Shown one piece after another: positions 27,147 to 41,935 of a stretch of DNA of 64,000 nt. The DNA comes from Arachis hypogaea (lineage: Eukaryota; Streptophyta; Magnoliopsida; Fabales; Fabaceae): positions 496,001 through 560,000 of the forward strand of contig NW_027255452.1 of the NCBI RefSeq assembly GCF_003086295.3, written 5' to 3'. The stretch's first letter is position 1; every line of letters begins with the position of its first letter. A program made the translations under genes and the position numbers. The notes below the pieces were generated by a model. That model did no database searches, was not told the origin of the DNA, and saw only the letters and a list, made by a program, of their open reading frames with translations.

Positions 27147-30100
27147 CTAGAGAACCCTAGAAAACCCTAAAAAAACCTAGAAAACCCTAAAAAACCCTAG
27201 AAAACCCTAAAAACCCTAGAAAATCCTAGAAAACCCAAAAAAATCATATAAAAACCCAAAAAAAAAACCCTGAAAAATCATAAAAACCTAAAAAAACCCT
27301 AGAAAACCCAAGAAATCCCTAAAGACGCTAGAAAACGATAGAAAATCCTAAAACCCAAGAAAACCCTAGAAAATCCTAGAAAACCCTAAAAAACCATAGA
27401 AAACTCTAGAAAACTCTAAAAAAACCGGAAAAACCTAGAAAACCCTTAAAAATTCTAGAAGATCCTAAAAACCCTTGAAATCCCTAAAAAACCCTAGAAA
27501 ATCCTAAAAAAGTCAAAAAAATCCTAAAAACCCTAAAAACTCAAAAAAACCCTAGAAAACCCAAGAAAATCCAAGAAAACACTAGAGAATTCTAGAAAAC
27601 CCTAAAAATACTAGAAAACCCTAAAAAACCCTTGAAAATCCTAGAAAATCCTAGAAAACTCTGGAAATTCCTAAAAAACCCTAGAAAACCATAGAAAACC
27701 TAAGAAAAACCTAAAAAACCCTAGAAAATACTAGAAACCCCTAGAAAACTCTAGAAATCCCTAGAAAACCCTAAAAAACCCTAAATAATCCTAAAAACCC
27801 AAGAAAACCCTAAAAACCCTAGAAAACCCTAAAAACCCTTGAAAACCCTAAAAAACCCTAAAAACCCTAGAAAATCGTAAAAACCTTAGAAAATTCTAAT
27901 AAACCCTAGAAAACGCTAAAAAACCCTAGAAAACCCTAGAAAACCCAAAAAAACCATATAAAACTCTAGATAAACCCTAGAAAACAAAAAAAACCTAAAA
28001 ACCCAAGAAAACCCTAAAATCCTAGAAAACTCTAAAAAATCCTAGAAAACCCTAAAAACCCTAGAAAACCCTAAAAAACCCTAGAAAACCCTAGAAAATT
28101 CTAAAAAACCCAAGAAAACCTAAAAAATCCTAAAAAAACCCTAGATAACCCTAGACAACCCAAAAAACCCTAAAAACCCTAAAAAATTCTTGAAAACCCT
28201 AAAAACCCTAGAAAACCAAAAAATCCTAAAAACACTATAAAAACCTAGAAAACCCTAAAAACCTTAAATACCCAAGAAAACCTTAGAAAATCCTAAAAAT
28301 CCTAAAACACTAGAAAACCCTAAAAACCCTTGAAAACCCTAAAAAATCCTAAATACCCTAGAACACCCTAGAAAACCTTAAAAACCCAAAAAATCCCTAT
28401 ACACCATAGAAAACCATAGAAAATCCTAAAACACTAGAAAATGCTAAAAACCTTTGAAAACAGTAGTTTATCCTAGAAAACCCTAGATAACCCTAAAATA
28501 CCCTAGAAAACCCTAGAAAAGCCTAAAAACCCCTAAAACCCCTAGAAAATCCTAGAAAACCCTAGAAACTCTAGAAAACCCTAAAACCCCAAAAAACCCT
28601 AAAAAACCCTAAAAAATCCTAGAAAACTCTAGAATATCCTAAAAAGCCTAGAAAACCCTAGAATACCCTAAAAACCCTAGAAAACCCTAGAAAATCCTGG
28701 AAAACCCTAGAAACCCTAAAAACCCTAGAAAACCCTAAAAACCCTAGAAAACCCTAAAAATCCTAAAAACCCTAGAAAATCCTAAAAACCCTAGAAAATC
28801 CTAAAAAACCCAAGAAAATCCTAAAAACCCTAGAAAACCCTAAAAACTCTAAAAAATCCTCGAAAACCTTAAAAACCCTTGAAAACCCTAAAAAATCCTA
28901 AAAATCCTAGAAAACCGTAAAAACCTTAGAAAACCCTAATAAACCCTTAAAAACGCTAGAAAACCCTAAAAAACCCAAAAAAACCATATAAAACCCTAAA
29001 AAACCCTAGAAAACAAAAAACCTAAAAACCCTAAAAATCTTAGAAAACCATAGAAAATCCTAAAACCCTAGAAAACCCTAAAAACCCTAGAAAATCCGAG
29101 AAAATCCTAAAAAACCCTAGAAAAACCTGAAAACCCTAAAAACACTTGAAAACCCTAAAAGCCCTTGAAAACCCTAAAAACCCAAAAAATCCTAAAAACC
29201 CTAGAACACCCTAGAAAACCTTAAAAACCCAAGAAATCCCTAAAAATCCTAGAAAACCATAGAAAATCTAAAAACCCTAGAAAACCCTAAAAACCTTAGA
29301 AAACCCTAGAAAATCCTAAAAAACCTAGAAAACCCTAGATAACCCTAAAAACCCTAGAAAACCTAAAAAACCCTAAAAAATCCTAGAAACCCCTAGAAAA
29401 CGCTAGAAACCCTAGAAAATCCTAGAAAACCCTAAAAAATCCTAGAAAAACCTAAAAACCCTAGAAAACCCTAGAAAATCCTAGAATACCCTAAAAATCC
29501 TAGAAAATCCTAAAAACCCTAAAAACCCTAGAAACCCCTAGAAAACCCTAGAAAATCCTAGAAAATCCTAAAAAACCCAAGAAAACTCTAAAAACCCTAG
29601 AAAACCATATAAAATCCTAGAAAGCACTAAAAACACTTGAAAATCCTAAAAAACCCTAAAAAATCCTAAAAATCCTAGAAAACCGTAAAAACCTTAGAAA
29701 ACCCTAATAAACCCTTAAAAACACTAGAAAACCCTACAAAACCCAAAAAAAACCATATAAAACCCTAAAAAACCCTAGAAAACAAAAAAACCTAAAGACC
29801 CTAGAAAACCCTAAAAATCTTAGAAAACCATAGAAAATCCTAAAACCCTAGAAAACCCTAGAAAATCCGAGAAAATCCTAAAAAACCCTAGAAAAACCTG
29901 AAAACCCTAAAAACACTTGAAAACCCTAAAAGCCCTTGAAAACCCTAAAAAACCCAAAAAATCCTAAAAGCCCTAGAACACCCTAGAAAACCTTAAAAAC
30001 CCAAGAAATCCCTAAGAATCCTAGAAAACCATAGAAAATCTAAAAACCCTAGAAAACCCTAAAAACCTTAGAAAACCCTAGAAAATCCTAAAAAACCCTA

Positions 30101-31842
30101 GAAAACCCTAGATAACCCTAGATAACACTAAAAACCCTAGAAAAGCCTAAAAAACCCTAAAAAATCCTAGAAACCCCTAGAAAACGCTAGAAACCCTTGA
30201 AATCCCTAAAAAACCCTAGAAAATCCTAAAAAAGTCAAAAAAATCCTAAAAACCCTAAAAACTCAAAAAAACCCTAGAAAACCCAAGAAAATCCAAGAAA
30301 ACACTAGAGAATTCTAGAAAACCCTAAAAATACTAGAAAACCCTAAAAAACCCTAGAAAATCCTAGAAAATCCTAGAAAACTCTGGAAATTCCTAAAAAA
30401 CCCTAGAAAACCTAAGAAAACCCTAAAAAACCCTAGAAAATCCTAGAAACCCCTAGAAAACTCTAGAAATCCCTAGAAAACCCTAAAAAACCCTAGATAA
30501 TCCTAAAAACCCAAGAAAACCCTAAAAACCCTAGAAAACCCTAAAAACCCTTGAAAACCCTAAAAAACCCTAAAAACCCTAGAAAATCGTAAAAACCTTA
30601 GAAAATTCTAATAAACTTTAGAAAACGCTAAAAAACCCTAGAAAACCCTAGAAAACAAAAAAAACCTAAAAACCCAAGAAAACCCTAAAATCCTAGAAAA
30701 CTCTAAAAAATCCTAGAAAACCCTAGAAAACCCTAAAAACCCTAGAAAACCCTAAAAAACCCTAGAAAACCCTAGAGAATTCTAAAAAACCCAAGAAAAC
30801 CTAAAAAATCCTAAAAAACCCTAGATAACCCTAGACAACCCAAAAAACCCTAAAAACCCTAAAAAATTCTTGAAAACCCTAAAAACCCTAGAAAACCAAA
30901 AAATCCTAAAAACCCTATAAAAACCTAGAAAACCCTAAAAACCTTAAAAACCCAAGAAAACCCTAGAAAATCCTAAAAATCCTAAAACACTAGAAAACCC
31001 TAAAAACCCTTGAAAACCCTAAAAAATCCTAAATACCCTAGAACACCCTAGAAAACCTTAAAAACCCAAGAAATCCCTATACACCATAGAAAACCATAGA
31101 AAATCCTAAAACACTAGAAAATGCTGAAAACCTTTGAAAACAGTAGAAAATCCTAGAAAACCCTAGATAACCCTAAAATACCCTAGAAAACCCTAGAAAA
31201 GCCTAAAAACCCCTAAAACCCCTAGAAAATCCTAGAAAACCCTAGAAACTCTAGAAAACCCTAAAACCCCAAAAAACCCTAAAAAACCCTAAAAAATCTT
31301 AGAAAACTCTAGAATATCCTAAAAAGCCTAGAAAACCCTAGAAACCCTAAAAACCCTAGAAAACCCTAAAAACCCTAGAAAACCCTAAAAATCCTAAAAA
31401 CCCTAGAAAATCCTAAAAACCCTAGAAAATCCTAAAAACCCAAGAAAACCCTAAAAACCCTAGAAAACCCTAAAAACTCTAAAAAATCCTAGAAAACCTT
31501 AAAAACCCTTGAAAATCCTAAAAAATCCTAAAAATCCTAGAAAACCGTAAAAACCTTAGAAAACCCTAATAAACCCTTAAAAACGCTAGAAAACCCTAGA
31601 AAACCCAAAAAAACCATATAAAACCCTAAAAAACCCTAGAAAACAAAAAAACCTAAAAACCCTAAAAATCTTAGAAAACCATAGAAAATCCTAAAACCCT
31701 AGAAAACCCTAAAAACCCTAGAAAATCCGAGAAAATCCTAAAAAACCCTAAAATCCTTAGAAAACTCTAAAAAACCCTAGAAAACCCTAAAAACCCTTAA
31801 AAACCCAAAAACTCTAGAAAATTCTAGAAAATCCTAAAAAAT
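27147..31842 (+). repeat. Higher-order unit C (4,696 bp, five modules)
   Basis: This unit has five S-box modules (27,898; 28,938; 29,706; 30,610; 31,568). The next unit, D, starts 4,696 bp later with the same order, and equivalent landmarks keep that distance: AAACCGGAAAAACC (CCGG at 27,425 and 32,121), CCCTTGAAATCCC (27,472 and 32,168) and the first S-box (27,898 and 32,594). CCCTTGAAATCCC also recurs at 30,194, so the unit itself contains an older internal repeat of about 2.7 kb. Over about 400 bp (27,481-27,880 against 32,177-32,576) I noticed only two base differences. Unit C has a TAGTTTA variant at about 28,465 where D and the related modules have TAGAAAA. Confidence 0.9.
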
Positions 31843-34800
31843 CCTAGAGAACCCTAGAAAACCCTAAAAAAACCTAGAAAACCCTAAAAAACCCTAGAAA
31901 ACCCTAAAAACCCTAGAAAATCCTAGAAAACCCAAAAAAATCATATAAAAACCCAAAAAAAAACCCTGAAAAATCATAAAAACCTAAAAAAACCCTAGAA
32001 AACCCAAGAAATCCCTAAAGACGCTAGAAAACGATAGAAAATCCTAAAACCCAAGAAAACCCTAGAAAATCCTAGAAAACCCTAAAAAACCATAGAAAAC
32101 TCTAGAAAACTCTAAAAAAACCGGAAAAACCTAGAAAACCCTTAAAAATTCTAGAAGATCCTAAAAACCCTTGAAATCCCTAAAAAACCCTAGAAAATCC
32201 TAAAAAAGTCAAAAAAATCCTAAAAACCCTAAAAACTCAAAAAAACCCTAGAAAACCCAAGAAAATCCAAGAAAACACTAGAGAATTCTAGAAAACCCTA
32301 AAAATACTAGAAAACCCTAAAAAACCCTTGAAAATCCTAGAAAATCCTAGAAAACTCTGGAAATTCCTAAAAAACCCTAGAAAACCATAGAAAACCTAAG
32401 AAAAACCTAAAAAACCCTAGAAAATACTAGAAACCCCTAGAAAACTCTAGAAATCCCTAGAAAACCCTAAAAAACCCTAGATAATCCTAAAAACCCAAGA
32501 AAACCCTAAAAACCCTAGAAAACCGTAAAAACCCTTGAAAACCCTAAAAAACCCTAAAAACCCTAGAAAATCGTAAAAACCTTAGAAAATTCTAATAAAC
32601 CCTAGAAAACGCTAAAAAACCCTAGAAAACCCTAGAAAACCCAAAAAAACCATATAAAACTCTAGATAAACCCTAGAAAACAAAAAAAACCTAAAAACCC
32701 AAGAAAACCCTAAAATCCTAGAAAACCCTAAAAACCCTAGAAAACCCTAAAAACCCCTAGAAAACCCTAGAAAATTCTAAAAAACCCAAGAAAACCTAAA
32801 AAATCCTAAAAAAACCCTAGATAACCCTAGACAACCCAAAAAACCCTAAAAACCCTAAAAAATTCTTGAAAACCCTAAAAACCCTAGAAAACCAAAAAAT
32901 CCTAAAAACACTATAAAAACCTAGAAAACCCTAAAAACCTTAAATACCCAAGAAAACCTTAGAAAATCCTAAAAATCCTAAAACACTAGAAAACCCTAAA
33001 AACCCTTGAAAACCCTAAAAAATCCTAAATACCCTAGAACACCCTAGAAAACCTTAAAAACCCAAAAAATCCCTATACACCATAGAAAACCATAGAAAAT
33101 CCTAAAACACTAGAAAATGCTAAAAACCTTTGAAAACAGTAGAAAATCCTAGAAAACCCTAGATAACCCTAAAATACCCTAGAAAACCCTAGAAAAGCCT
33201 AAAAACCCCTAAAACCCCTAGAAAATCCTAGAAAACCCTAGAAACTCTAGAAAACCCTAAAACCCCAAAAAACCCTAAAAAACCCTAAAAAATCCTAGAA
33301 AACTCTAGAATATCCTAAAAAGCCTAGAAAACCCTAGAATACCCTAAAAACCCTAGAAAACCCTAGAAAATCCTGGAAAACCCTAGAAACCCTAAAAACC
33401 CTAGAAAACCCTAAAAACCCTAGAAAACCCTAAAAATCCTAAAAACCCTAGAAAATCCTAAAAACCCTAGAAAATCCTAAAAAACCCAAGAAAATCCTAA
33501 AAACCCTAGAAAACCCTAAAAACTCTAAAAAATCCTCGAAAACCTTAAAAACCCTTGAAAACCCTAAAAAATCCTAAAAATCCTAGAAAATCGTAAAAAC
33601 CTTAGAAAACCCTAATAAACCCTTAAAAACGCTAGAAAACCCTAAAAAACCCAAAAAAACCATATAAAACCCTAAAAAACCCTAGAAAACAAAAAACCTA
33701 AAAACCCTAAAAATCTTAGAAAACCATAGAAAATCCTAAAACCCTAGAAAACCCTAAAAACCCTAGAAAATCCGAGAAAATCCTAAAAAACCCTAGAAAA
33801 ACCTGAAAACCCTAAAAACACTTGAAAACCCTAAAAGCCCTTGAAAACCCTAAAAACCCAAAAAATCCTAAAAACCCTAGAACACCCTAGAAAACCTTAA
33901 AAACCCAAGAAATCCCTAAAAATCCTAGAAAACCATAGAAAATCTAAAAACCCTAGAAAACCCTAAAAACCTTAGAAAACCCTAGAAAATCCTAAAAAAC
34001 CTAGAAAACCCTAGATAACCCTAAAAACCCTAGAAAACCTAAAAAACCCTAAAAAATCCTAGAAACCCCTAGAAAACGCTAGAAACCCTAGAAAATCCTA
34101 GAAAACCCTAAAAAATCCTAGAAAAACCTAAAAACCCTAAAAAACCCTAGAAAATCCTAGAATACCCTAAAAATCCTAGAAAATCCTAAAAACCCTAAAA
34201 ACCCTAGAAACCCCTAGAAAACCCTAGAAAATCCTAGAAAATCCTAAAAAACCCAAGAAAACTCTAAAAACCCTAGAAAACCATATAAAATCCTAGAAAG
34301 CACTAAAAACACTTGAAAATCCTAAAAAACCCTAAAAAATCCTAAAAATCCTAGAAAACCGTAAAAACCTTAGAAAACCCTAATAAACCCTTAAAAACAC
34401 TAGAAAACCCTACAAAACCCAAAAAAAACCATATAAAACCCTAAAAAACCCTAGAAAACAAAAAAACCTAAAGACCCTAGAAAACCCTAAAAATCTTAGA
34501 AAACCATAGAAAATCCTAAAACCCTAGAAAACCCTAGAAAATCCGAGAAAATCCTAAAAAACCCTAGAAAAACCTGAAAACCCTAAAAACACTTGAAAAC
34601 CCTAAAAGCCCTTGAAAACCCTAAAAAACCCAAAAAATCCTAAAAGCCCTAGAACACCCTAGAAAACCTTAAAAACCCAAGAAATCCCTAAGAATCCTAG
34701 AAAACCATAGAAAATCTAAAAACCCTAGAAAACCCTAAAAACCTTAGAAAACCCTAGAAAATCCTAAAAAACCCTAGAAAACCGTAGATAACCCTAGATA

Positions 34801-37070
34801 ACACTAAAAATCCTAGAAAAGCCTAAAAAACCCTAAAAAATCCTAGAAACCCCTAGAAAACGCTAGAAACCCTTGAAATCCCTAAAAAACCCTAGAAAAT
34901 CCTAAAAAAGTCAAAAAAATCCTAAAAACCCTAAAAACTCAAAAAAACCCTAGAAAACCCAAGAAAATCCAAGAAAACACTAGAGAATTCTAGAAAACCC
35001 TAAAAATACTAGAAAACCCTAAAAAACCCTAGAAAATCCTAGAAAATCCTAGAAAACTCTGGAAATTCCTAAAAAACCCTAGAAAACCATAGAAAACCTA
35101 AGAAAACCCTAAAACCCCTAGAAAATCCTAGAAACCCCTAGAAAACTCTAGAAATCCCTAGAAAACCCTAAAAAACCCTAGATAATCCTAAAAACCCAAG
35201 AAAACCCTAAAAACCCTAGAAAACCCTAAAAACCCTTGAAAACCCTAAAAAACTCTAAAAACCCTAGAAAATCGTAAAAACCTTAGAAAATTCTAATAAA
35301 CTTTAGAAAACGCTAAAAAACCCTAGAAAACCCTAGAAAACAAAAAAAACCTAAAAACCCAAGAAAACCCTAAAATCCTAGAAAACTCTAAAAAATCCTA
35401 GAAAACCCTAGAAAACCCTAAAAACCCTAGAAAACCCTAAAAAACCCTAGAAACCCCTAGAGAATTCTAAAAAACCCAAGAAAACCTAAAAAATCCTAAA
35501 AAACCCTAGATAACCCTAGACAACCCAAAAAACCCTAAAAACCCTAAAAAATTCTTGAAAACCCTAAAAACCCTAGAAAACCAAAAAATCCTAAAAACCC
35601 TATAAAAACCTAGAAAACCCTAAAAACCTTAAAAACCCAAGAAAACCCTAGAAAATCCTAAAAATCCTAAAACACTAGAAAACCCTAAAAACCCTTGAAA
35701 ACCCTAAAAAATCCTAAATACCCTAGAACACCCTAGAAAACCTTAAAAACCCAAGAAATCCCTATACACCATAGAAAACCATAGAAAATCCTAAAACACT
35801 AGAAAATGCTGAAAACCTTTGAAAACAGTAGAAAATCCTAGAAAACCCTAGATAACCCTAAAATACCCTAGAAAACCCTAGAAAAGCCTAAAAACCCCTA
35901 AAACCCCTAGAAAATCCTAGAAAACCCTAGAAACTCTAGAAAACCCTAAAACCCCAAAAAACCCTAAAAAACCCTAAAAAATCTTAGAAAACTCTAGAAT
36001 ATCCTAAAAAGCCTAGAAAACCCTAGAAACCCTAAAAACCCTAGAAAACCCTAAAAACCCTAGAAAACCCTAAAAATCCTAAAAACCCTAGAGAATCCTA
36101 AAAACCCTAGAAAATCCTAAAAAACCCAAGAAAACCCTAAAAACCCTAGAAAACCCTAAAAACTCTAAAAAATCCTAGAAAACCTTAAAAACCCTTGAAA
36201 ATCCTAAAAAATCCTAAAAATCCTAGAAAACCGTAAAAACCTTAGAAAACCCTAATAAACCCTTAAAAACGCTAGAAAACCCTAGAAAACCCAAAAAAAC
36301 CATATAAAACCCTAAAAAACCCTAGAAAACAAAAAAACCTAAAAACCCTAAAAATCTTAGAAAACCATAGAAAATCCTAAAACCCTAGAAAACCCTAAAA
36401 ACCCTAGAAAATCCGAGAAAATCCTAAAAAACCCTAGAAAAACCTGAGACCCTAAAAACACTTGAAAACCCTAAAAGCCCTTGAAAACCCTAAAAATCCA
36501 AAAAATCCTAAAAATCCTAGAACACCCTAGAAAACCTTAAAAACCCAAGAAATCCCTAAAAATCCTAGAAAACCCTAGAAAACCTAAAAACCCTAGAAAA
36601 TCCTAAAAAACCTAGAAAACCCTAGATAACCCTAAAAACCCTAGAAAACCTAAAAAACCCTAAAAAATCCTAGAAACCCTAGAAAACGCTAGAAACCCTA
36701 GAAAATCCTAGAAAACCCTAAAAAATCCTAGAAAATCCTAAAAACCCTAGAAAACCCTAGAAAATCCTAGAATACCCTAAAAATCCTAGAAAATCCTAAA
36801 AACCCTAAAAACCCTAGAAACCCCTAGAAAACCCTAGAAAATCCTAGAAAATCCTAAAAAACCCAAGAAAACTCTAAAAACCCTAGAAAACCATATAAAA
36901 TCCTAGAAAGCACTAAAAACACTTGAAAATCCTAAAAAACCCTAAAAAATCCTAAAAATCCTAGAAAACCGTAAAAACCTTAGAAAACCCTAATAAACCC
37001 TTAAAAACACTAGAAAACCCTACAAAACCCAAAAAAACCATATAAAACCCTAAAAAACCCTAGAAAACAA
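31843..37070 (+). repeat. Higher-order unit D (second copy of the 4.7-kb repeat, plus extension)
   Basis: Unit D is collinear with C up to about 36,425 (S-boxes 32,594; 33,614; 34,382; 35,295; 36,254). After this it does not close the unit as C does at 31,745. It continues with a copy of the 29,110-29,790 and 33,790-34,450 module (AACACTTGAAAACCC, AAAAGCCCTTGAAAACC), ending at an S-box at 36,992. The pattern fits slippage or unequal exchange between similar modules. Near 37,080 it returns to AAACACTAAAAATCC and family I sequence. Confidence 0.87.
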
Positions 37071-40000
37071 AAAATCTAAAAACCCTAGAAAACCCAAAAA
37101 AACCTAAAAACCCTAAAAACACTAAAAATCCTAGAAAAGCTTTAAAAACCCAAAAAACCCTAGAAAACCCTAGAAAATCCTAAAACTCTAAAAAACCCTA
37201 GAAAACCCTAGAAAAACCTAGAAAACCCTAAAAAACCCTAGAAAACCCTACAAACACTAGAAAACCCTAAAAACCCTTGGAAACTCTAAAAAACCCAAAA
37301 AATCCTAAAAACCCTAGAAAACCATAGAAAATACTAAAACCCTAGAAAACCTTAAAAATCCAAGAAATCCCTAAAAACCCTAAAAAACCATAGAAAATAC
37401 TAAAATCATAGAAAACCCTAAAAACCTTAGAAAACCCAAGAAAATCCTAAAAAAACCCTAGAAAACCCTAGATAATCCTAAAAATCCTAGAAAATCCTAG
37501 AAACCCTAAAAACCCTAGAAAAGCCTAAAAAACCCGAAAAAATCCTAGAAAATCCTAGAAAACTCTAGAAACCCTAGAAAACCCTAAAAACCCTACAAAA
37601 CCCTAAAACATCCTATAAAACCCTAGAAAACCCTAGAAAACCATAGAAAATCCTAAAATACTCTAAAAACCCAAGAAAACCCTAAAAACCCTAAAAATCC
37701 TAGAAAACCCTAAAAACCCTAGAAATTCCAAGAAAACCCTAGAAAATCCTAAAAAACCCAAGAAAACCCTAAAAACCCAAGAAAACCCTAAAAACCCTAA
37801 AAAATTCTAGAAAATCCTGAAATCCCTTGAAAACCCTAAAAAACCTAAAAATCCTAGAAAACCGTAAAAACCTTAGAAAATCCTAATAAACCCTAGAAAA
37901 CGCTAAAAATCCCTAGGAAATCCTAGAAAACGCAAAAAAAACCATACAAAACCCTAAAAAACACTAGAAAACCCTAAAAATCCCTAAAAACCCTAGGATA
38001 CCATAGAAAATCCTAAAACCATAGAAAACCCTAAAAACCCTAGAAAACCCTAGAAAATCCTAAAAACCCCTAGAAAAACCTAGATAACCCTAGATAACAC
38101 AAGAAAACCCTAAATACCCTAAAAACCCTAGAAAACCCTAAAAAATCCTAGAAAACCCTAGAAAACCCTAGAAAACCATAGAAAATCCTAAAATACTCTA
38201 AAAACCCAAGAAAATCCTAAAAACCATAAAGGTCCTAGAAAACCCTAAAAACCCTAGAAATCCCAAGAAAACCCTAGAAAAACCTAAAAACCCAAGAAAA
38301 CCCTAAAATGCCAAGAAAACCCTAAAAACCCTAAAAAATCCAAGAAAACCTAAAATCCCTTGAAAACCCTAAAAAACCCTAGAAAACCCTAGAAAAACCT
38401 AGAAAACCTTAAAAAACCCTAGAAAACCCTACAAACACTAGAAAACCCTAAAAACCCTTGGAAACTCTAAAAAACCCAAAAAATCCTAAAAACCCTAGAA
38501 AACCATAGAAAATACTAAAACCCTAGAAAACCTTAAAAACCCAAGAAATCCCTAAAAACCCTAGAAAACCATAGAAAATACTAAAATCCTAGAAAACCCA
38601 AAAACCTTAGAAAACCCTAGAAAATCCTAAAAAACCCTAGAAAACCCTAGATAATCCTAAAAATCCTAGAAAACCCTAAAAACCCTAAAAACCCTAGAAA
38701 AGCCTAAAAACCCCTAAAAATCCTAGAAAATCCTAGAAAACTCTAGAAACCCTAGAAAACCCTAAAAACCCTACAAAACCCTAAAACATCCTATAAACCC
38801 TAGAAAACCCTAGAAAACCATAGAAAATCCTAACATACTCTAAAAACCCAAGAAAACCCTAAAAACCCTAAAAATCCTAGAAAACCCTAAAAACCCTAGA
38901 AATCCCAAGAAAACCCTAGAAAATCCTAAAAAACCCAAGAAAACCCTAAAAACCCAAGAAAACCCTAAAAACCCTAAAAAATCCTAGAAAATCCTAAAAT
39001 CCCTTGAAAACCCTAAAAAACCCAAAAAATCCTAAAAAACTTAGAAAACCCTAAAAAACCCAAAAAATCATAAAAACCCTAGAAAACCCTAAAAAACCCT
39101 GGAAAACCCATAAAACCCTAGAGAATCCTAAAAACCCTAGAAAACCCTAAAAAATACTAGAAAATCCTAAAAATCCCTAAAAATCCTAGGATACCATAGA
39201 AAATCCTAAAACCCTAGAAAACCCTAAAAACCCTAGAAAACCCTAGAAAATCCTAAAAAATCCTAGAAAAACCTAGATAACCCTAGATAACACAAGAAAA
39301 CCCTAAATACCCTAAAAAACCTAGAAAACCCTAAAAAATCCTTGAAAATCCTAAGAACCCTAAAAACCCTAGAAAACCCTAGAAAACCCTAAAAAACCCT
39401 AAAAAACCCTACAAACACTAGAAAACCCTAAAAACCCTTGGAAACTCTAAAAAACCCAAAAAATCCTAAAAACCCTAGAAAACCATAGAAAATACTAAAA
39501 TCCTAGAAAACCTTAAAAACCCAAGAAATCATTAAAAATCCTAGAAAACCATAGAAAACACTAAAACCCTAGAAAACCCTAAAAACCTTAGAAAATCCTA
39601 GAAAATTCTAAAAAACCCTAGAAAATCCTAGATAATCCTAACAATTCTAGAAAACCCTAAAAATCCTAAAATCCCTAGAAAAGCCTAAAAAACCCTAGAA
39701 AATCCTAGAAAACCCTAGAAACCCTAGAAAACCCTAAAAACCCTACAAAACCCTAAAAAATCTTAGAAAACCCTAGAAAACCATAGAAAATCCTAAAATA
39801 CTCTAAAAACCCAAGAAAACCCTAAAAACCCTAAAAATCCTAGAAAACCCTAAAAACCCTAGAAATCCCAAGAAAACCTTAGAAAAACCCAAAAATCCCT
39901 TGAAAACCCTAAAAAACCTAAAAATCCTAGAAAACCGTAAAAACCTTAGAAAATCCTAATAAACCCTAGAAAACGCTAAAAAACCCTAGAAATCCCTACA

Positions 40001-41089
40001 AAACCCAAAAAAAACATAGAAAACCCTACAAAACCTTAGAAAACAAAAAAAAACCTAAAAACCCTAGAAAACCCTAAAAAACCTAAAAACCCTAAAAACA
40101 CTAAAAATCCTAGAAAAGCTTTAAAAACCCTAAAAAACCCTGGAAAACCCTAGAAAACCTAGAAAATCCTAAAACCCTAAAAACCCTAGAAAACCCTAAA
40201 AAATCCTAGAAAACCCTAGAAAACCCTAAAAACCCTAGAAAAGCCTAAAAAACCCTAGAGAACCCTACAAAACCCTAGAAACCCTAGAATCCCCTAAAAA
40301 AACCTAGAAAATCCTAGAAACCCTAAAAAATCCTAAAAAACCCTAAAAACCCTTGAGAATCCTAAAAAACCCTAAAAATCCTAGAAAATCGTAAAAACCT
40401 TAGAAAACCCTAATAAACCCTAGAAAACGCTAGAAAACCCTAGAAAACCTAAAAAAACCATATAAAACCCTAAAAAACCTAGAAAACAAAAAAACCTAAA
40501 AACCCTAGAAAGCCCTAAAAACCCTAGAAAACCCTGGAAAATCCTAAAAAATCCTAGAAAACCCTAAAATACCCTAAAATACCTAGAAAACCCTAGAAAA
40601 CCCTAAAATACCCTAAAATACCCTAAAATACCTAGATAACACAAGAAAACCCTAAAATACCCTAAAAAACCAAGAAAACCCTAAAAAATCCTAGAAAACC
40701 CTAGAAACCCTAAAAACCCTAGAAAACCCAAGAAAACCCTAAAAATCCTAGAAAACCCTAGAAAATCCTAGAAAACCCTAAAAAATCCTAGAAAACCCTA
40801 GATAACCCTAGATAACCCTAAAATACCCTAAAAATCCTAGAAAACCCTAAAAACCCTAAAAACCCTAGAAAAGACTAAAAAACCCTAAAAAACCCTAGAA
40901 AACCCAAGAAAACCCTAAAAATCCTAGAAAACCCTTCGTAGAAAACCCTTAAAAACCCTAGAAAACCCTAGATAACCCTAGATAACCCTAAAATACCCTA
41001 AAAATCCTAGAAAACCCTAAAAACCCTAAAAACCATAGAAAAGACTAAAAAACCCTAGAAAACCCTAGAAAATCCTAAAACCCTAAAAA

Positions 41090-41935
41090 ACCCTAGAAAA
41101 CCCTAAAAAATCCGCGAAAACCCTAAAAAATCCTAGAAAACCCTAGAAAATTCTAGAAAATCCTAGAATACCCTAAAAACCCTAGAAAAGCCTAAAAACC
41201 CTACAAACCCTAGAAAACCCTAAAACCCCTAGAAAACCCTAAAAACTCTAAAAAATCCTAGAAAACCCTAAAAACCCTTGAAAATCCTAAAAAACCCTAA
41301 AAATCCTAGAAATCCGTAAAAACCTTAGAAAATCCTAATAAACCCGAGAAAACGATAAAAAACCCTAGAAAATCCTAGAAAACGCAAAAACAAAACCATA
41401 TAAAACCCTGAAAAACACTAGAAAACCCTAAAAATCCCTAAAAACCCTAGGATACCATAGAAAATCCTAAAACCCTAGAAAACCCTAAAAACCCTAAAAA
41501 CCATAGAAAAGACAAAAAAACCCTAAAAAATCCTAGAAAACCCTAGAAAATCCTAGAAAACCCTAAAAAATCCTAGAAAACCCTAAAAAATCCGCGAAAA
41601 CCCTAAAAAATCCTAGAAAACCCTAGAAAATTCTAGAAAATCCTAGAATACCCTAAAAACCCTAGAAAACCCTAAAAACCCTACAAACCCTAGAAAACCC
41701 TAAAACCCCTAGAAAACCCTAAAAACTCTAAAAAATCCAAGAAAACCCTAAAAACCCTTTAAAACCCTAAAAAATCCTAAAAAACGATAAAAAAAACCCT
41801 AGAAAATCCTAGAAAACGCAAAAAAAACCATATAAAACCCTGAAAAACACTAGAAAACCCAAAAAATCCCTAAAAACCCTAGGATACCATAGAAAATCCT
41901 AAAACCCTAGAAAACCCTAAAAACCCTAAAAAAAC
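41090..41935 (+). repeat. 480-bp local tandem duplication with an S-box deletion in the second copy
   Basis: AAATCCGCGAAAACCC occurs twice, with TCCGCG starting at 41,111 and 41,591, exactly 480 bp apart. It is followed in both copies by CTAGAAAATTCTAG and CTAGAATACCC. Further on, the AGGATACC boxes are 432 bp apart (41,449 and 41,881). The difference is a deletion of about 48 bp in the second copy, near 41,775, which removes most of the S-box (CCGTAAAAACC to CCTAATAAACCC) and leaves AAAACGATAAAA. I did not notice the CGCG tetranucleotide elsewhere. Confidence 0.83.
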
